A DNA stretch of 64,000 nucleotides. It comes from Cantharellus purpuraceus (Eukaryota; Basidiomycota; Agaricomycetes; Cantharellales; Hydnaceae). The notes under the pieces are model-generated. The model saw only the letters and a list, made by a program, of their open reading frames with translations, was not told the DNA's origin and made no database searches. A program made the position numbers and the translations under genes. Location: NCBI GenBank assembly GCA_025174535.1, contig JALBUN010000014.1:496001-560000 (forward strand). Reading direction: 5' to 3'. Shown one piece after another: positions 21,749 to 32,699 of this stretch; the stretch's first letter is position 1; each line of letters opens with the position of its first letter.

Positions 21749-23600
21749 TCAGATAAACCCTGGCGGTGGTTGGGGAGTTTTTCTTGCAGATAGTCCCGGG
21801 GTCTCAATGGTCCCCGACCAATTGACCACACGCAAACCACGTCTTTCCTGTCCTGGGCCATCTCCGACTGTAGCGGCAGCCGAGTATGCGGAGGTGGGAT
21901 CCATAGTCGTGGCGGTTGCTAGCCTGCCGGTGGTAGTGTGCGAGAAAGGTGTAGAGGACGAGGTTGGAAGCACGGATGGGAGAGGTGGGACGCTGATAGG
22001 CGGAAGTGCACGGCGGGAAAAGCGTTGTGGTAGTGTGCGTTCCGGTTGCGACTGCCTGTCGGACCCGACGTCTGACAATGAGCTGCGACGTTGGAGTGCA
22101 GCCTCGAGAGGGATTGTGTATGCGCTCGCTGTGGATGGGTATGCTATACCGACTGCTTGATGAGGCAACGTTCTAAAAAAAAAGATGTCAGATGCAAACG
22201 GTAACTACTCGAAGAAAAAACGAACCTTTCTACAGGCGCAAGAGATGCTAGAATAGGAGTGGTTGGAACACCCCTATTAACCCGTGTTAGAATCCATGAA
22301 CAGGTTACACGCGAAATGGCATACATGATAGAGCTCTCCTTTTCCTGTGGAGCAATTCCCAGATCCGATTGAGACAACTGCCCCACCTTCGAATTCCACA
22401 TTGGAGATAACCCAGAATCCTGCTGGTGCTTCCCCTTCGAATCGTCTGGATCTCGACCCCACCGACCAAGAGTGTTTTCCTGATCCAATTTCCGCGCAGA
22501 GGTGCGGGAAATGCGACGGCGAAGAACGATGAAGAAAGCTAGAAGCCCAAGCATGGCCATAATTGCACCTACAATTGCGCCAATTATAACGGTTGTCATG
22601 CCTGGCTTGGTGACGAATGCAGTTGTTTGGACGCCGGACGACGAAGCAGATGATGACGAAGGATCGCTGTTGCCCGCGGCACTGCTCATGGCGGGGACGA
22701 CGCTGGACGACGCACTTGAAGTTGACGTGCCACCAGTGGGTGAGGACGAAGGTGTGGGAGATGATGCGGGGGAAGATATAAGCGAAGGTAGCGAAACGCT
22801 CTGCGTCTGTGGTGACAATGCATTTGCGTCTGGCACGGCATCGAGCGTATTGAGACTATAACGGAATTAGACATTATTCTCAGATGCCAGAAGCGTGCTC
22901 TGATCCCGGAAGACGAAGAGTCCAGCATCTCCTGGTCCCTTTCTCCAGACCAGGACGTGCAGCACAGGCAGTAGCATCCCTTCAGGGAGGGCGTTGCTGC
23001 CTGACCGATCTGCACTCAACCATAGTCCAGAAAAGGGACGAGTGGATGTTGACCAACTGCCCATCCGACACCAGAAGGCTGCCACACAACAAGACGAAGG
23101 AGGGAAGACGTACGTTATGCCACTGATACTGAACTGAACTGAATCGGACGCGGCAGCAAAGACCATAGTGAGGATGTGCTCTTGCGAACCAGGGTCGATG
23201 TCGGTATTGGTGTAGAGTGTGCCACAACCGTCGCTTCCGAGCACGGGGGGTGCAACTGACTGGATATTGCCATCGATGAGGACAGTCATAGGCGTCGAGA
23301 GAGTGGTCAAAGGGCCCCGCACAGATACGGCATTTCCTGGAAGGCTGATCAGCATAGCTGCACATGCCCATGACGGGTTGGGTATGAACCTGTGAAGTTG
23401 AACGTGACAAAGTCTCCTGTGGCACTGGTGGTGTGTACGGTCGGACCGAGGTTGCTGCAGGACTGGGGAGCGTCTGCCACCCGCCAATCCCGCCCCTCGT
23501 AAGTGAGCTGGCCATTGTTGACGAAGACATTGGCGGCATGAACAGGACGTGAAATGATCCATGTGAGCAGGGGGAGTCCAGCCCCAACCCCTGGCCACAT
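21749..23600 (-). CDS. Surface-type single-pass membrane protein with beta-rich ectodomain, unknown
   Basis: No named family. The N-terminus is a signal peptide (MWPGVGAGLPLLTWIISRPV). An ectodomain follows with NNGQLTYEGRDWR, FVTFNFTGNAVSVRGPL and LIDGNIQSV, a beta-sandwich-like pattern common in mushroom membrane proteins. Next come a Ser/Pro/Thr-rich stalk and one TM segment (TTVIIGAIVGAIMAMLGLLA), then a basic cytosolic tail that starts with RRRISRTSARKL. The tail can be continued by a 14-nt exon (22234-22247) flanked by two 61-bp introns, into a Pro/Ser/Arg-rich last exon ending at 21749. The joint between SISGIT and LNTLDAV would need an intron of about 249 bp, far longer than its neighbours, so an exon near 22867-23054 may be missing from this model. 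A cell-surface sensor or adhesin is only a guess. Confidence 0.6.
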
Positions 23601-23966
23601 TAAGAGAGAAGGAATAAGGTAGAGTGGGCTGGGAGAGCAGGGAAAGGACCGCCTGTGTCCACCCCGACGCCAAGTTGGGGATATTGTCTTAGCGAGCAGC
23701 GAGAGGTGTGTCTCTAGCTCGTGCCCGGTGCACGCTTGCCGTTACGGCGCAGGTTCAGTACAGAATCGGTCTTTGCGTACGTAAGCAGACTCGCTTGAGC
23801 TGATCCTGATTATGAATGAGGGGTGTAAACGCCGATGAGGGTCGCAATGATGGCACATAGCCACTACACTATAATTCTACATTCTCGTCCCTCATCGCCG
23901 TCTCTACCGAGCAGCCTCCAACTGATCATCATGCCCTAACCAGGGCATGATGTGCAGGGTGCCAGC
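23601..23966. other. Intergenic between tandem minus-strand genes
   Basis: Promoter of the surface-protein gene plus the 3' flank of the PEX39-like gene. No supported open frame. Confidence 0.45.
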
Positions 23967-24616
23967 TCAGCCTGTCTCTTCAACTCGGTCTCGCTCCCAA
24001 GGTTTCTTCCTCATGGATTTCGTCGACTCGCTGGGTGGATCATGCTGGACAACGCTTCTCATCAGCACTGCGAGCCGAGGGTAAAGCAGAGAGCTCCTCA
24101 CATGCAACGTCTCTGGAATGACTTTGTTGTTAGGAATTAAATGGGTCTGTCCTGTGTTGATGAGATCCGTGATCTGTTGGAATGTCAAGTAGGGGGGATT
24201 CGCCCGGTCTTCAGCCCCAGGGCTGGCTGCTTCCCAGCCAGCTGCAGGCAAAATCGGCGGATGTGACTTTCGCCACTCCAAGTAGTCCTCCCAAGTCACC
24301 TGGTGTCCAGTCGTTCTGTCGGCGCAGCGTTCTTCGACCAAAGTCTATCGCAGCGGAATGGCACAAGCGCACCTGGCAAAGTAGAATGCCTTTGCCTGAC
24401 CGACAATGGCCTCCAATTCTTCGGGGGATTTGCCCGGAGTGGAAGAGACGATGCTCTGCAGACCCTCCTGTACCGACCCATGTAAAATGACAGTCATATG
24501 GCAAAGGAAACACATCAAACTTGAAATGCACGATCCGTTGAGAAGGGGTAAATGGAGAACTCATATAGCGAATCCTCCTGCGGTTGCTGAACGGGCTGAG
24601 GGGCATCTGTCGACAT
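23967..24616 (-). CDS. PEX39: PEX39-like peroxin (KPWE-motif protein)
   Basis: PEX39 is a recently described small cytosolic peroxin that helps PEX7 import PTS2 cargo into peroxisomes. Its family hallmark is a KPWE motif. Three exons join: MSTDAPQPVQQPQEDSLYEF onward, then GLQSIVSSTPGKSPEELEA ending KAFYFAR, then RTTGHQVTWEDYLEWRK. The last exon continues with YLTFQQITDLINTGQ, HLIPNNKVIPETL and the C-terminal block MRKKPWERDR. This order (helical N-terminus, short conserved block about tandem aromatic residues, P-x-I-P-x-T-like linker, Lys/Arg-KPWE end) is what the family shows. The second intron spans 57 bp and ends just before the codons for TTGHQ. Length of about 180 residues is in the expected small-protein range. 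The assignment rests on motif order, not on an alignment I could run. Confidence 0.75.
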
Positions 24617-24667
24617 GATGGTCAACGCGTAGATCACGTGAGTGCCGTTTGCGCTGCAGCCACGTGT

Positions 24668-26153
24668 TTCTGGACCACCTGTTGGCCACGACTGTGCACT
24701 AAATGTCGGTCAAGTGTGAGCCTGTATGTGTTCAGTGGCATCTCTATTGTCTTTTGTAATATTGTGTTCTATCCGTCAGCATCACGACACGTTTACAGCC
24801 GTTCTTACTGCTGGTCTCTGTGTGGGCGTCATTCTATCATACCTTCCTCAGGTGCGCCACTTTGCCTCCATGCAGTGGCCTATAGGGTGACACAAGCAAG
24901 CGTGTAGCATTACCGTATCATCTCAAAAAATTCATCAGAGGGATTCAGTCCATGGTACTTGTTGCTAGGCAGCACATCATCAGCATCCGGGATGTTGAAC
25001 GTGTACGTGTTCGACCCGATCATCATCCCAAGAACTGCGCATAATATTTGGGCACCGTGTCAGGATTATGTTGCAATGGGGTGTAATCAAATGCTGTCCT
25101 TCCGTTGTGAGTAACACCTATTACGTACGACACCCACATTAATGGTCGGTTCAGGGTGTAGGCTACTGCCTAGAGTCTCTCGGTGGGGTGATACAGGTCA
25201 CCATCCAGTGGGCTTTTTTCACGTTGATGCAAGTTTTCGGCCTTTCTGTGACCCGCTTTACCCACCTAACCCCTTCTCTAGACTTGTACTTTACCTCATT
25301 TACTTCCCTCCTCATCTCAAGTTTGTCGAACTTCCACGACAGCCTGCCAACCCCACGGAGCCTCTTCTTCCACCTTCACGAAGTGATATCAAGAGCGACG
25401 ACTGGCGATTAGCTGTGACTCTTGCCTGGGTGGTCGCCATCCATATGTACACTATCTTCTTTCCTACCAGTAACGCTGACATGGTTCCTTACTTCACCCT
25501 TCTCTCTCCAACAGCGCATTCGAGGCCTTCGTGACCTTCCTGTTGCTCACTTATCATTCCCCACCGCGTCAGATCCAGCTTTGGGCCACCTTTCTAGGTG
25601 TAACGTCTGCTGCGCTCGCGGTCATACAATATCTTCCTCAGCTCACCAAAACATACCACATGAAACTCGTGGGTGCGATTAGTATCCCTATGATGTGTAT
25701 ACAGAGCCCTGGTTCGATCTTGATGGTGCTTAGCATTGCTTTAAGGTAAAATTTTCCCCAAGTTGCTCACCAACTGGATGCTAAATTAACCACAGGCAAG
25801 GGACAAATTGGACAAGTACACAACACACTTCTGCAGTTGCTTCAGTCATCTAAAACTTGAACAACTATATAGGTTGGATCACATACGCCACAGCAGGCCT
25901 CATGCAAGGATCGCTGCTTGTGATGTGCCTCCTCTGGAAAGCACGCCAGGCCAGACTCGGAATAGACGACTTTGGAAACAAAATCGGACCTAATGTCCCA
26001 ATTGTTACTGTGACAAACAGTGACCCAGATTCCTTGGAGCGAGAGGTAGAGGCCTTCGATCCTGGGGAGCGGACTCCATTGCTGAGGCAGCAAGAGGACG
26101 CTGGACAAAAGGGAGACAGAAGGGGCCTCTTTGCTTGGCTACTCGGACGGTAA
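24668..26153 (+). CDS. PQ-loop repeat membrane transporter (5' end unresolved)
   Basis: PQ-loop proteins of the cystinosin/SWEET-like group have seven TM helices and move small solutes, often amino acids, across vacuole or lysosome membranes. Two PQ loops are readable: VILSYLPQHYRIIS with KNSSEGFSPWYLLLGS, and LAVIQYLPQLTKTYHMK with GAISIPMMCIQSPGS. Between them lie LESLGGVIQVTIQWAFF, YFPPHLKFVELP and a helix-rich block. The C-terminal tail after LLVMCLLWKARQARLGIDD is polar and ends in WLLGR at 26153. The first conserved residues I can place are near PPVGHDCALNVGQ, and the ATG-bearing exon upstream is not clear. The PEX39 start codon is at 24616 on the other strand, so the 5' ends are nearly back to back. 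Substrate unknown. Confidence 0.8.
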
Positions 26154-26969
26154 TCTGCTTCCCCCACTTGCTATGCATTTGCTATGTTGCACGTCGTCAT
26201 AATTTGTAGATAATTCAAAGCTAATGGGCACCGGACAGAACCGGGTAATGCACTTATGCTCATGATGGAATTCAGACAGTGAGAGACCAAGTGACGTATG
26301 CAGTTATATAGATGTTAGGTGCGCTGAGGAGCTAATGAGCTATAAGGATGTTGGTCAATTGACCAACACACAATCGACCAAACATCCCGCAGGATTTCAG
26401 ATAAGCTTTGGGAAGGGACAGGGGTGTGCGAAGGTGCATCCAATGACCCGTTGATATCAAATATGATTGATAGATTCTGAGGGGTACGTGCCAGTAGGCT
26501 GGATAACCGGGCAGTAGCCGACGTTGATCAATGTCACGAAGAACGTGAATGCTGGGTGAGGCACCCTAGATACTGCTAACTAGTTGGCTCATATATATGG
26601 ATCTTTACCGGATCTCACAGAAGCAGCTGAGGATTGTCTAATTCAAATGGCACCGGGAACGACATCGCATCCGCTCGATCGGGCTGCCTTCGAATCTTCC
26701 GAAGCTCGGCTGCTTGTTGCTATCCACAATACTGGACATGAATATTGTTACTGCTCGTATGCCTCGGTCCCCCGTAGGCGGTACATGGGAGCAGACAGTC
26801 CGAGAAGCCTTAATCCCAGCACCACGAACGACGTCCTCGAGATGTCGATGCAAGGGATACACTGGCTAAAAGACCCATCAAACTACTCATCAAGGTAAGA
26901 TGACGCAATCTCGCCCTTCCCAACTGTAAATGGACAGCGTGGAAATATACATGTATAAGGGTGACAACT
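26154..26969. other. Intergenic, convergent PQ-loop / AP-1 mu
   Basis: About 0.8 kb of 3' flanks. A 105-codon + strand frame at 26584-26898 has no ATG at its 5' end and no family resemblance. It includes a short direct/inverted run TTGGTCAATTGACCAA at 26351-26366, a perfect 16-bp palindrome of unknown meaning. Confidence 0.45.
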
Positions 26970-28740
26970 CTACATTGGTACTATCGGGGCGCTGCCCTTT
27001 TCTTGCGCAGTTCGGAGGCTGCAATTGGACCATGTCAAGGTAAATAGGGGGAATTATGGATCTCGTCACTTGCCTGTAATCATCTCCATGTTGTGTGATA
27101 TACCTGTGGCCATGATTAGAACACGAAAAAAAAGGAGAAATGTATTGCAAGTAACGTACCTCACCCAAGGCAGTGCTTGGTACCCGCTTTTCTCTACAAT
27201 CTTCAGGTATCGCACCTGAACACCCGAAACAGTGAAATATGGGATCTCGAACTTGACTGTGATCGGTGCCCGCTTTGCTGTTTCTGTCTCTTCTGTTAGG
27301 TCCAAATGGGTTAGCACCGGTACGTGTGAATAGGGAAAAACAAGACATACCACCCTTGACGCTAGGTAAGCCAAAGTGCGCACGCATAAGGTACTCGCGA
27401 CTTCCTCCGAGTTGCTTAATTTTCCAGACGAATGCAGATTTGTCAGGTGCATATTGCACTGTGCCCGTTGATGCCTTGAAAGAGAGATTAGTGAAACAAA
27501 GCTCATAAAAGTAATCAACAGCAAGAGGGTGAGTGGCTCACTCGGAACTTTGGGCTGTCCGCATCATCTGGTACTGGAACGTAGATCTCAACATTGTTGG
27601 CAGTGCTCCGACGCTTGAATTGCGCTTTGCACTTGACCATGTATTCTACTCTCGAACCTTTGTGACTTTCCACCAAAGCCTCAACCCAAATTAGAGGCTT
27701 CACCGGTGTCGACAACCGGTATGACATTAATTCAAATTCACCGTCGGGGGGAATAAATGAGATTGTACGGTCATTCTCGAACCGTGAAAGCCGGACGCAT
27801 TGATGGAACTTGACATCTTCCATTTCAATTGCTTTACCCCGTGCAGCTGGGAGATTCGTGAATGAAAATGAGCAACATAGTTTTGTGAAGAACTAAAGAA
27901 ACGCACTTCGCCCTGTGCTCTCGAACATGACTTTGTCGTTTAACCCTAGCCGAAGCTCGGGCATACCAGATAGATAGCATTTCATTTTCACTGCTCCAAG
28001 GATCTCTGATCGAATAACTGCGCCATTCGCATTGACCTATCCATCCTTGAGAACGGAATGATACATTAAAGCTTGATGAGTACTTACCAAAAGATTAACA
28101 CTCTCAATGACGTCCAAGAACACCTCGTTCTTGCGGTATCGAATGCCTTCTGATCGCCACGACACAGCATTTGTGACTGTGGGAGGAGGTCGTACCTGGA
28201 TCTCAAGTTTGTGTGACTCTTGAGTAATATACCTGAAACGCTGTTGTGAGCAAATGCTCGTTGATAAGAAGATATGAAGATCCACGCACTCTTGCAGGAT
28301 CTTACTCTCTGTCGTTTGTGGGAAACCAAAGTCCATCATCTCATCTAGAAGCTCATATATAATAACAAAGTTGTCCCGGATGGATTCCTCCTCCAGCTCC
28401 TTGAAGTACTCGATCAATACTTGGGTTAAACGGTGAAGGTACAGAATGATCTCGGCAGCATTGCTGTTGCGTTTCGATAGTGCAAGTACTATGCACACAA
28501 TCAATACGAGCAATAGAAAGATATAATAAACGTGCACTAACGGTAAAGATTACTATGACGAATGTGAATGTAGTTTATGCCTTGATTTGTAAAGCACGGT
28601 GTGACTTGCTGCCCCTCCTCCTCGATCTCCAGCACGAGTGGTAAGAAGCGCTCAATGTACGATGGCGGGACGTCATCTCGGTAAGAGCGTTGGATCAGGG
28701 GTTTGCCCTTGAGGTCGAGGATGGCCACCAAACTTGCCAT
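26970..28740 (-). CDS. APM1: AP-1 clathrin adaptor complex subunit mu
   Basis: The medium chain of AP-1 binds tyrosine-based sorting signals and links cargo to clathrin coats at the trans-Golgi and endosomes. The N-terminal longin-like domain starts at MASLVAILDLKGKPLIQRSY. An exon with LYLHRLTQVLIEYFKELEEE and DEMMDFGFPQTTESKILQ follows. The mu-homology domain covers AVSWRSEGIRYRKNEVFLDV, FHQCVRLSRFENDRTISFIP, PPDGEFELMSYRLS and GYQALPWVRYIT. The last intron (27019-27073) has a GC donor in a perfect AG|GCAAGT context. With it the protein ends GDDYSLRT plus a short tail, as the family does. Reading through it instead would add an unrelated tail of about 50 residues. Start 28740 is the ATG giving the canonical MASxxxxLDxKG. 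Eight or so introns. Confidence 0.95.
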
Positions 28741-29545
28741 AGCCAAGACCAGCTGGATGGGTTACGTAATCAAACGACATCTATCTGACTACCATGACCA
28801 CACTTCTTATGTTCACTGACATGGCTTTATAGACCAAAGCAAGATCCCCTCGCATAAGATTTCAGCGTTGGATTTCGGCATTCACATCGCTTGACTACCC
28901 AGCCTTCTTGGTTTGGAACCACCTGTATGGTGAATCAATCCGACTCTGTCATCTCGACTACAAGTAATTTGCAAAGGTTCTGACCATCTATCAATTCATA
29001 GCCCGGAAGACTATACTCCGGGACCTAGGGCGGTAGGCGATCATCTTTTTAAATCAATTATCCTAACTGCGTTTTCTTTCTGAGCTGCAAACATTAGTAT
29101 ACATTTTGCGGGCCTCTCTGTTCACGTTGTGCTTCTTTCTCGCAATCCAGACGCAAGCAACGTTGCTATTCTCTTGTTGGGCGACTAGGGTGTCCGATAC
29201 TGTCTCATGCAGTCGCTCCAGCCTCGTTAGTCGTTACCGTGAAGTTCAAGATCGGGTATGCATGACTAGGAGTTCCCTCATTGCTCGAGAGACCCACCTG
29301 CATCCATGCAAACCGTTCGCTAGATTGCATATGCAGCTTTTAGAGGCGGAAAGGTTGCCTGGTAGCATACTGAGATAGATAACATTCTCTGCAGGAACAT
29401 TTTGTTACCTGACTCTGTCGGAGTGTGAACCCGTGTTTCACCTCCATCTCGCCACCAGGACTGAATTCTGCCGCTAGAAATTCCAGCTACGAATTTAAAT
29501 ACTCGTTACACTCAGTAAAGCAGCAGGTGAACGAATTGGAACGCA
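28741..29545. promoter_or_regulatory. Divergent promoter, AP-1 mu / LCB2
   Basis: About 0.8 kb between divergent start codons. It carries no supported open frame and should contain both promoters. Confidence 0.45.
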
Positions 29546-31764
29546 ATGCCATCACCATTCCAAAAGCGGTCGGGTCGTACTCAGTCCTCTCCTTCTCCCA
29601 TCGCACACCCTAAAACCTCCTCCTCTTCCTTGCTCAAGCGTCCAATGCGCAACGCTGCTTCCTACCTCACGGCCCTATCTCAAGCAGACGCCGACGCTCG
29701 TGCTCGCAGAGTTTCTTCGGACAGCGAACCCTCAGAACCCACCTTATCCTTACACTCCTCCATTCATACGGATGACAGCAGCAGCTATCTGACTACAATC
29801 GATGATCCTAATGATGCCTATGATGACCTCGACAGACCACCCCATCCCCCTACTTCTGAGCAACAGTTCACTACAAAGCACTCCGAGTTCGGACATTGTT
29901 CCAATGAGGCTTACAGGTACACTTCGGCGTACAAGCCTGGCATAACCAGCATTGCCCATGTCGAAGATGAACCTCCATATTATATTCTCATCACAACCTA
30001 CTTATCGTATCTTACTTTGATCGTGCTGGGTCACCTGAGGGATTTTGTGGGCAAGCGATTCTGCCCAGATGCCTACCGGCACTTGATGCCCAGCAATGTA
30101 AGTTCTTTTTTTCCAAGTCAGGCTCTTGTGGTCATTTGGATGTCTTTGTGTTTCCATGCGTAGTTGGGGTTGGTGACGTTTCGTTTTGGCAGGGCTACGC
30201 GGCGCTCAACTCGGACTTCGACTCGTTTTATTCTCGACGTCTCAAGGCTCGTATGGATGATTGCTTTTCTCGTCCCATCACGGGGGTGCCCGGACGTTCC
30301 GTTACTCTCCTCGATCGCGTATCATCAAACAATAATACCACTCTTCACTTAACGGGTACCAAGAGCCGAGCACTGAACGTGTCGTCGTACAACTATCTTG
30401 GTTTTGCACAGGCGCAAGGTGGCTGTGCCGATGCAGTTGAAGAGGGAATTCGGAGGTATGGTGTGTCGGCATGTGGTGCGCGTCTCGAGGGAGGAACAAC
30501 AGATCTTCACATACAAGCAGAATCGCTTGTTTCAAAATTCCTTGGTACCGAGGATGCCATCATCATCTCGATGGGCTTTGCGACGAATTCAACAACTTTG
30601 CCTGCTTTGGTTGGCAAAGGCTGCCTCGTTATCTCTGATGAACTGAACCATTCATCAATTCGCTTTGGTGTTCGGCTCAGCGGGGCACATGTACGCACAT
30701 TCAAGCACAATGATATGGAGTCACTTGAAGCCCTTTTGAGGGAAGTCGTAAGTCAAGGACAACTCCGGACACATAGGCCTTGGAAGAAGATTCTACTTGT
30801 CGTTGAGGGACTTTATTCCATGGAAGGCACCCTGGTAAATCTACCTTCCATAATGCGGCTCAAGGCAAGGTACAAGGTACGTGCAATTCGTACTATGCAC
30901 TTCAAATAGTCTTGACACGTATATTAGTTTTATCTTTACGTCGATGAGGCCCATTCCATTGGCGCACTAGGTCCCCACGGTCGCGGGGTAGCAGATTACT
31001 TCGGCATAGACCCGAAGACCATTGACATTCTTATGGGTACATTCACTAAGTCGTTTGGCGCATCTGGAGGATACATCGCCGGCTCTCATACCATCATCTC
31101 GCGACTTCGTACCCGCTCTCATGCAGGATGCTATACTGAGTCTACCTCACCTGCCGTCCTCACGCAGATCATTTCATCTATGAGCTCAATCATGGGTGTT
31201 TCTCCTCCGCTTCCCACTATACCCCCAAATGGCAACACTCCCAAAATTCCCAATCTTTCACCTTCTACATCCACCGCGCAACAGGACATGTATGTTTATC
31301 CCGGTCCTGCACCCTCGGTGTCATTGCCCTCATGGCTTAATTTACCCCCCCATCTGCGTGATGGATCAGAGGGTCGCTCTCGGCTACGCCGTCTTGCCTT
31401 TAACTCCCGTTATCTTTCGCGTGGACTCAATAAGCTTGGATTTGTCGTTTATGGGCACGTTGACTCACCGATTGTTCCCCTACTGCTATTTCACCCTGGT
31501 AAAATGACGCTGTTCTCACGTCTCATGATGGCTCGGAAGACGCCCATTGTCGTGGTCGTCGTGTCGTACCCTGCTACGCCCCTCCTGACTGGTCGCGTGC
31601 GTTTCTGTTTGAGCGCCTCGCATACGAAGGAAGATTGTGACGTCGTGCTGCGGGCGTGCAATGAGCTTGGGGATATCTTGGATTTGAAGCATGGGCAATC
31701 GGAGGACCGGTGGTCGTTGGACGAAGTCATAAGCCGCGCCGTAGAGCTCGTAGAGATGGATTAA
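29546..31764 (+). CDS. LCB2: Serine palmitoyltransferase catalytic subunit 2
   Basis: LCB2 with LCB1 condenses serine and palmitoyl-CoA to 3-ketosphinganine, the committed step of sphingolipid synthesis at the ER. Three exons are separated by introns 30098-30192 and 30877-30927. The N-terminal 130 residues are Ser/Pro/Asp-rich, then a membrane helix (YYILITTYLSYLTLIVLG) leads to the aminotransferase-like core. PLP-enzyme landmarks are NVSSYNYLGFAQ, ACGARLEGGTTDLH, SDELNHSSIRFG, FYLYVDEAHSIGALG and the PLP lysine in GTFTKSFGASGGYIAG. A long Pro/Ser insertion (about 31190-31360) separates the last helices. The ending KHGQSEDRWSLDEVISRAVE is typical. All catalytic residues look intact. Length near 690 residues is long for the family, because of the N-terminal and internal inserts. 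Confidence 0.95.
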
Positions 31765-32699
31765 TCTTGATTTATATGGAACCATCATAGGGGTTTATTG
31801 TTTACTTTACGATTATTCATAGAGTAGAGTAATCGACGTTTTTATGAGAGGCTTCGATGAGGGTGCTAGACACTCATGTAGAGACTTCACGCGCAAATTA
31901 CTGTAGCAAACCTTTTCTGCCATAGATAGATATTGATGTAATCTCCATTGGAATGGGGAATTATTCATATCTTGTCAGGTGGTTGTAACGGTCTTTTACG
32001 CATTGTTCCAGACTGCAGCTGATATCGTGCGTGCATGAGAATTCCCGAACACTGATCAGATGGCAGCCACGGGATGACAAGTTTATGTGTCCCAGCGGCG
32101 CCATCTAAGAAACTTCCCCTCACTTGATTTAACCTGTGCAACAATCTGAAGGTCGGATCATGCCTTGAACGAAGCCTCATTACGCAAGATTTCTTGTCCA
32201 TTCGATCCAAGCTGTTGTTGATTTATTCCCCAGACTTCTCGATCCCTCACTGGATACTGTAAACTTAATTATGGGTGGGTTTTGAGCACATCTGAAGTAT
32301 TTCATTACCACAGCCTATACACGCTCATTCTTGTGGTGAAGCGTGCCCATGAACGTGAAGCACGCTGAGGGCGCTGTCACTGCTATGTTACAAGTAGTTC
32401 TTGCATACAGGAGACAATATATCTATATTAGAAGTTCAACTTGGTACCATTGGCTTAGGCACAACGTCAAGCACGATAGTTCTTCTAATCTCCAGGTGGA
32501 GTTGTCTAATTAGTTCTATACAGCCTGATCTGAAAGTCCATGGAAACAACACACTTGAAACCACGGACAAGACCGTGGTGGCGAATTAAACTCAAGGTAT
32601 GTAGGCTACTTACTCTCAAGTCGTTCTGATCTGGTTCCTCCCTTTGGTGGTTTACGTGACAGTTTGTAAAATGCTCCCAGTCATTTATGACAGTCCGGT
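31765..32699. other. Intergenic, convergent LCB2 / UGDH
   Basis: More than 0.9 kb with only short unsupported frames. No repeat or RNA gene was recognised. Confidence 0.45.

Noticed and set aside
21807..22160. 117-codon + strand frame opposite the surface-protein tail
   Set aside because: Antisense shadow of a Pro/Ser-rich exon. Long open antisense frames are expected there from codon bias.
26584..26898. 105-codon + strand frame between PQ-loop and AP-1 mu genes
   Set aside because: It begins at a TTG, has no family match, and lies in a convergent 3' region.
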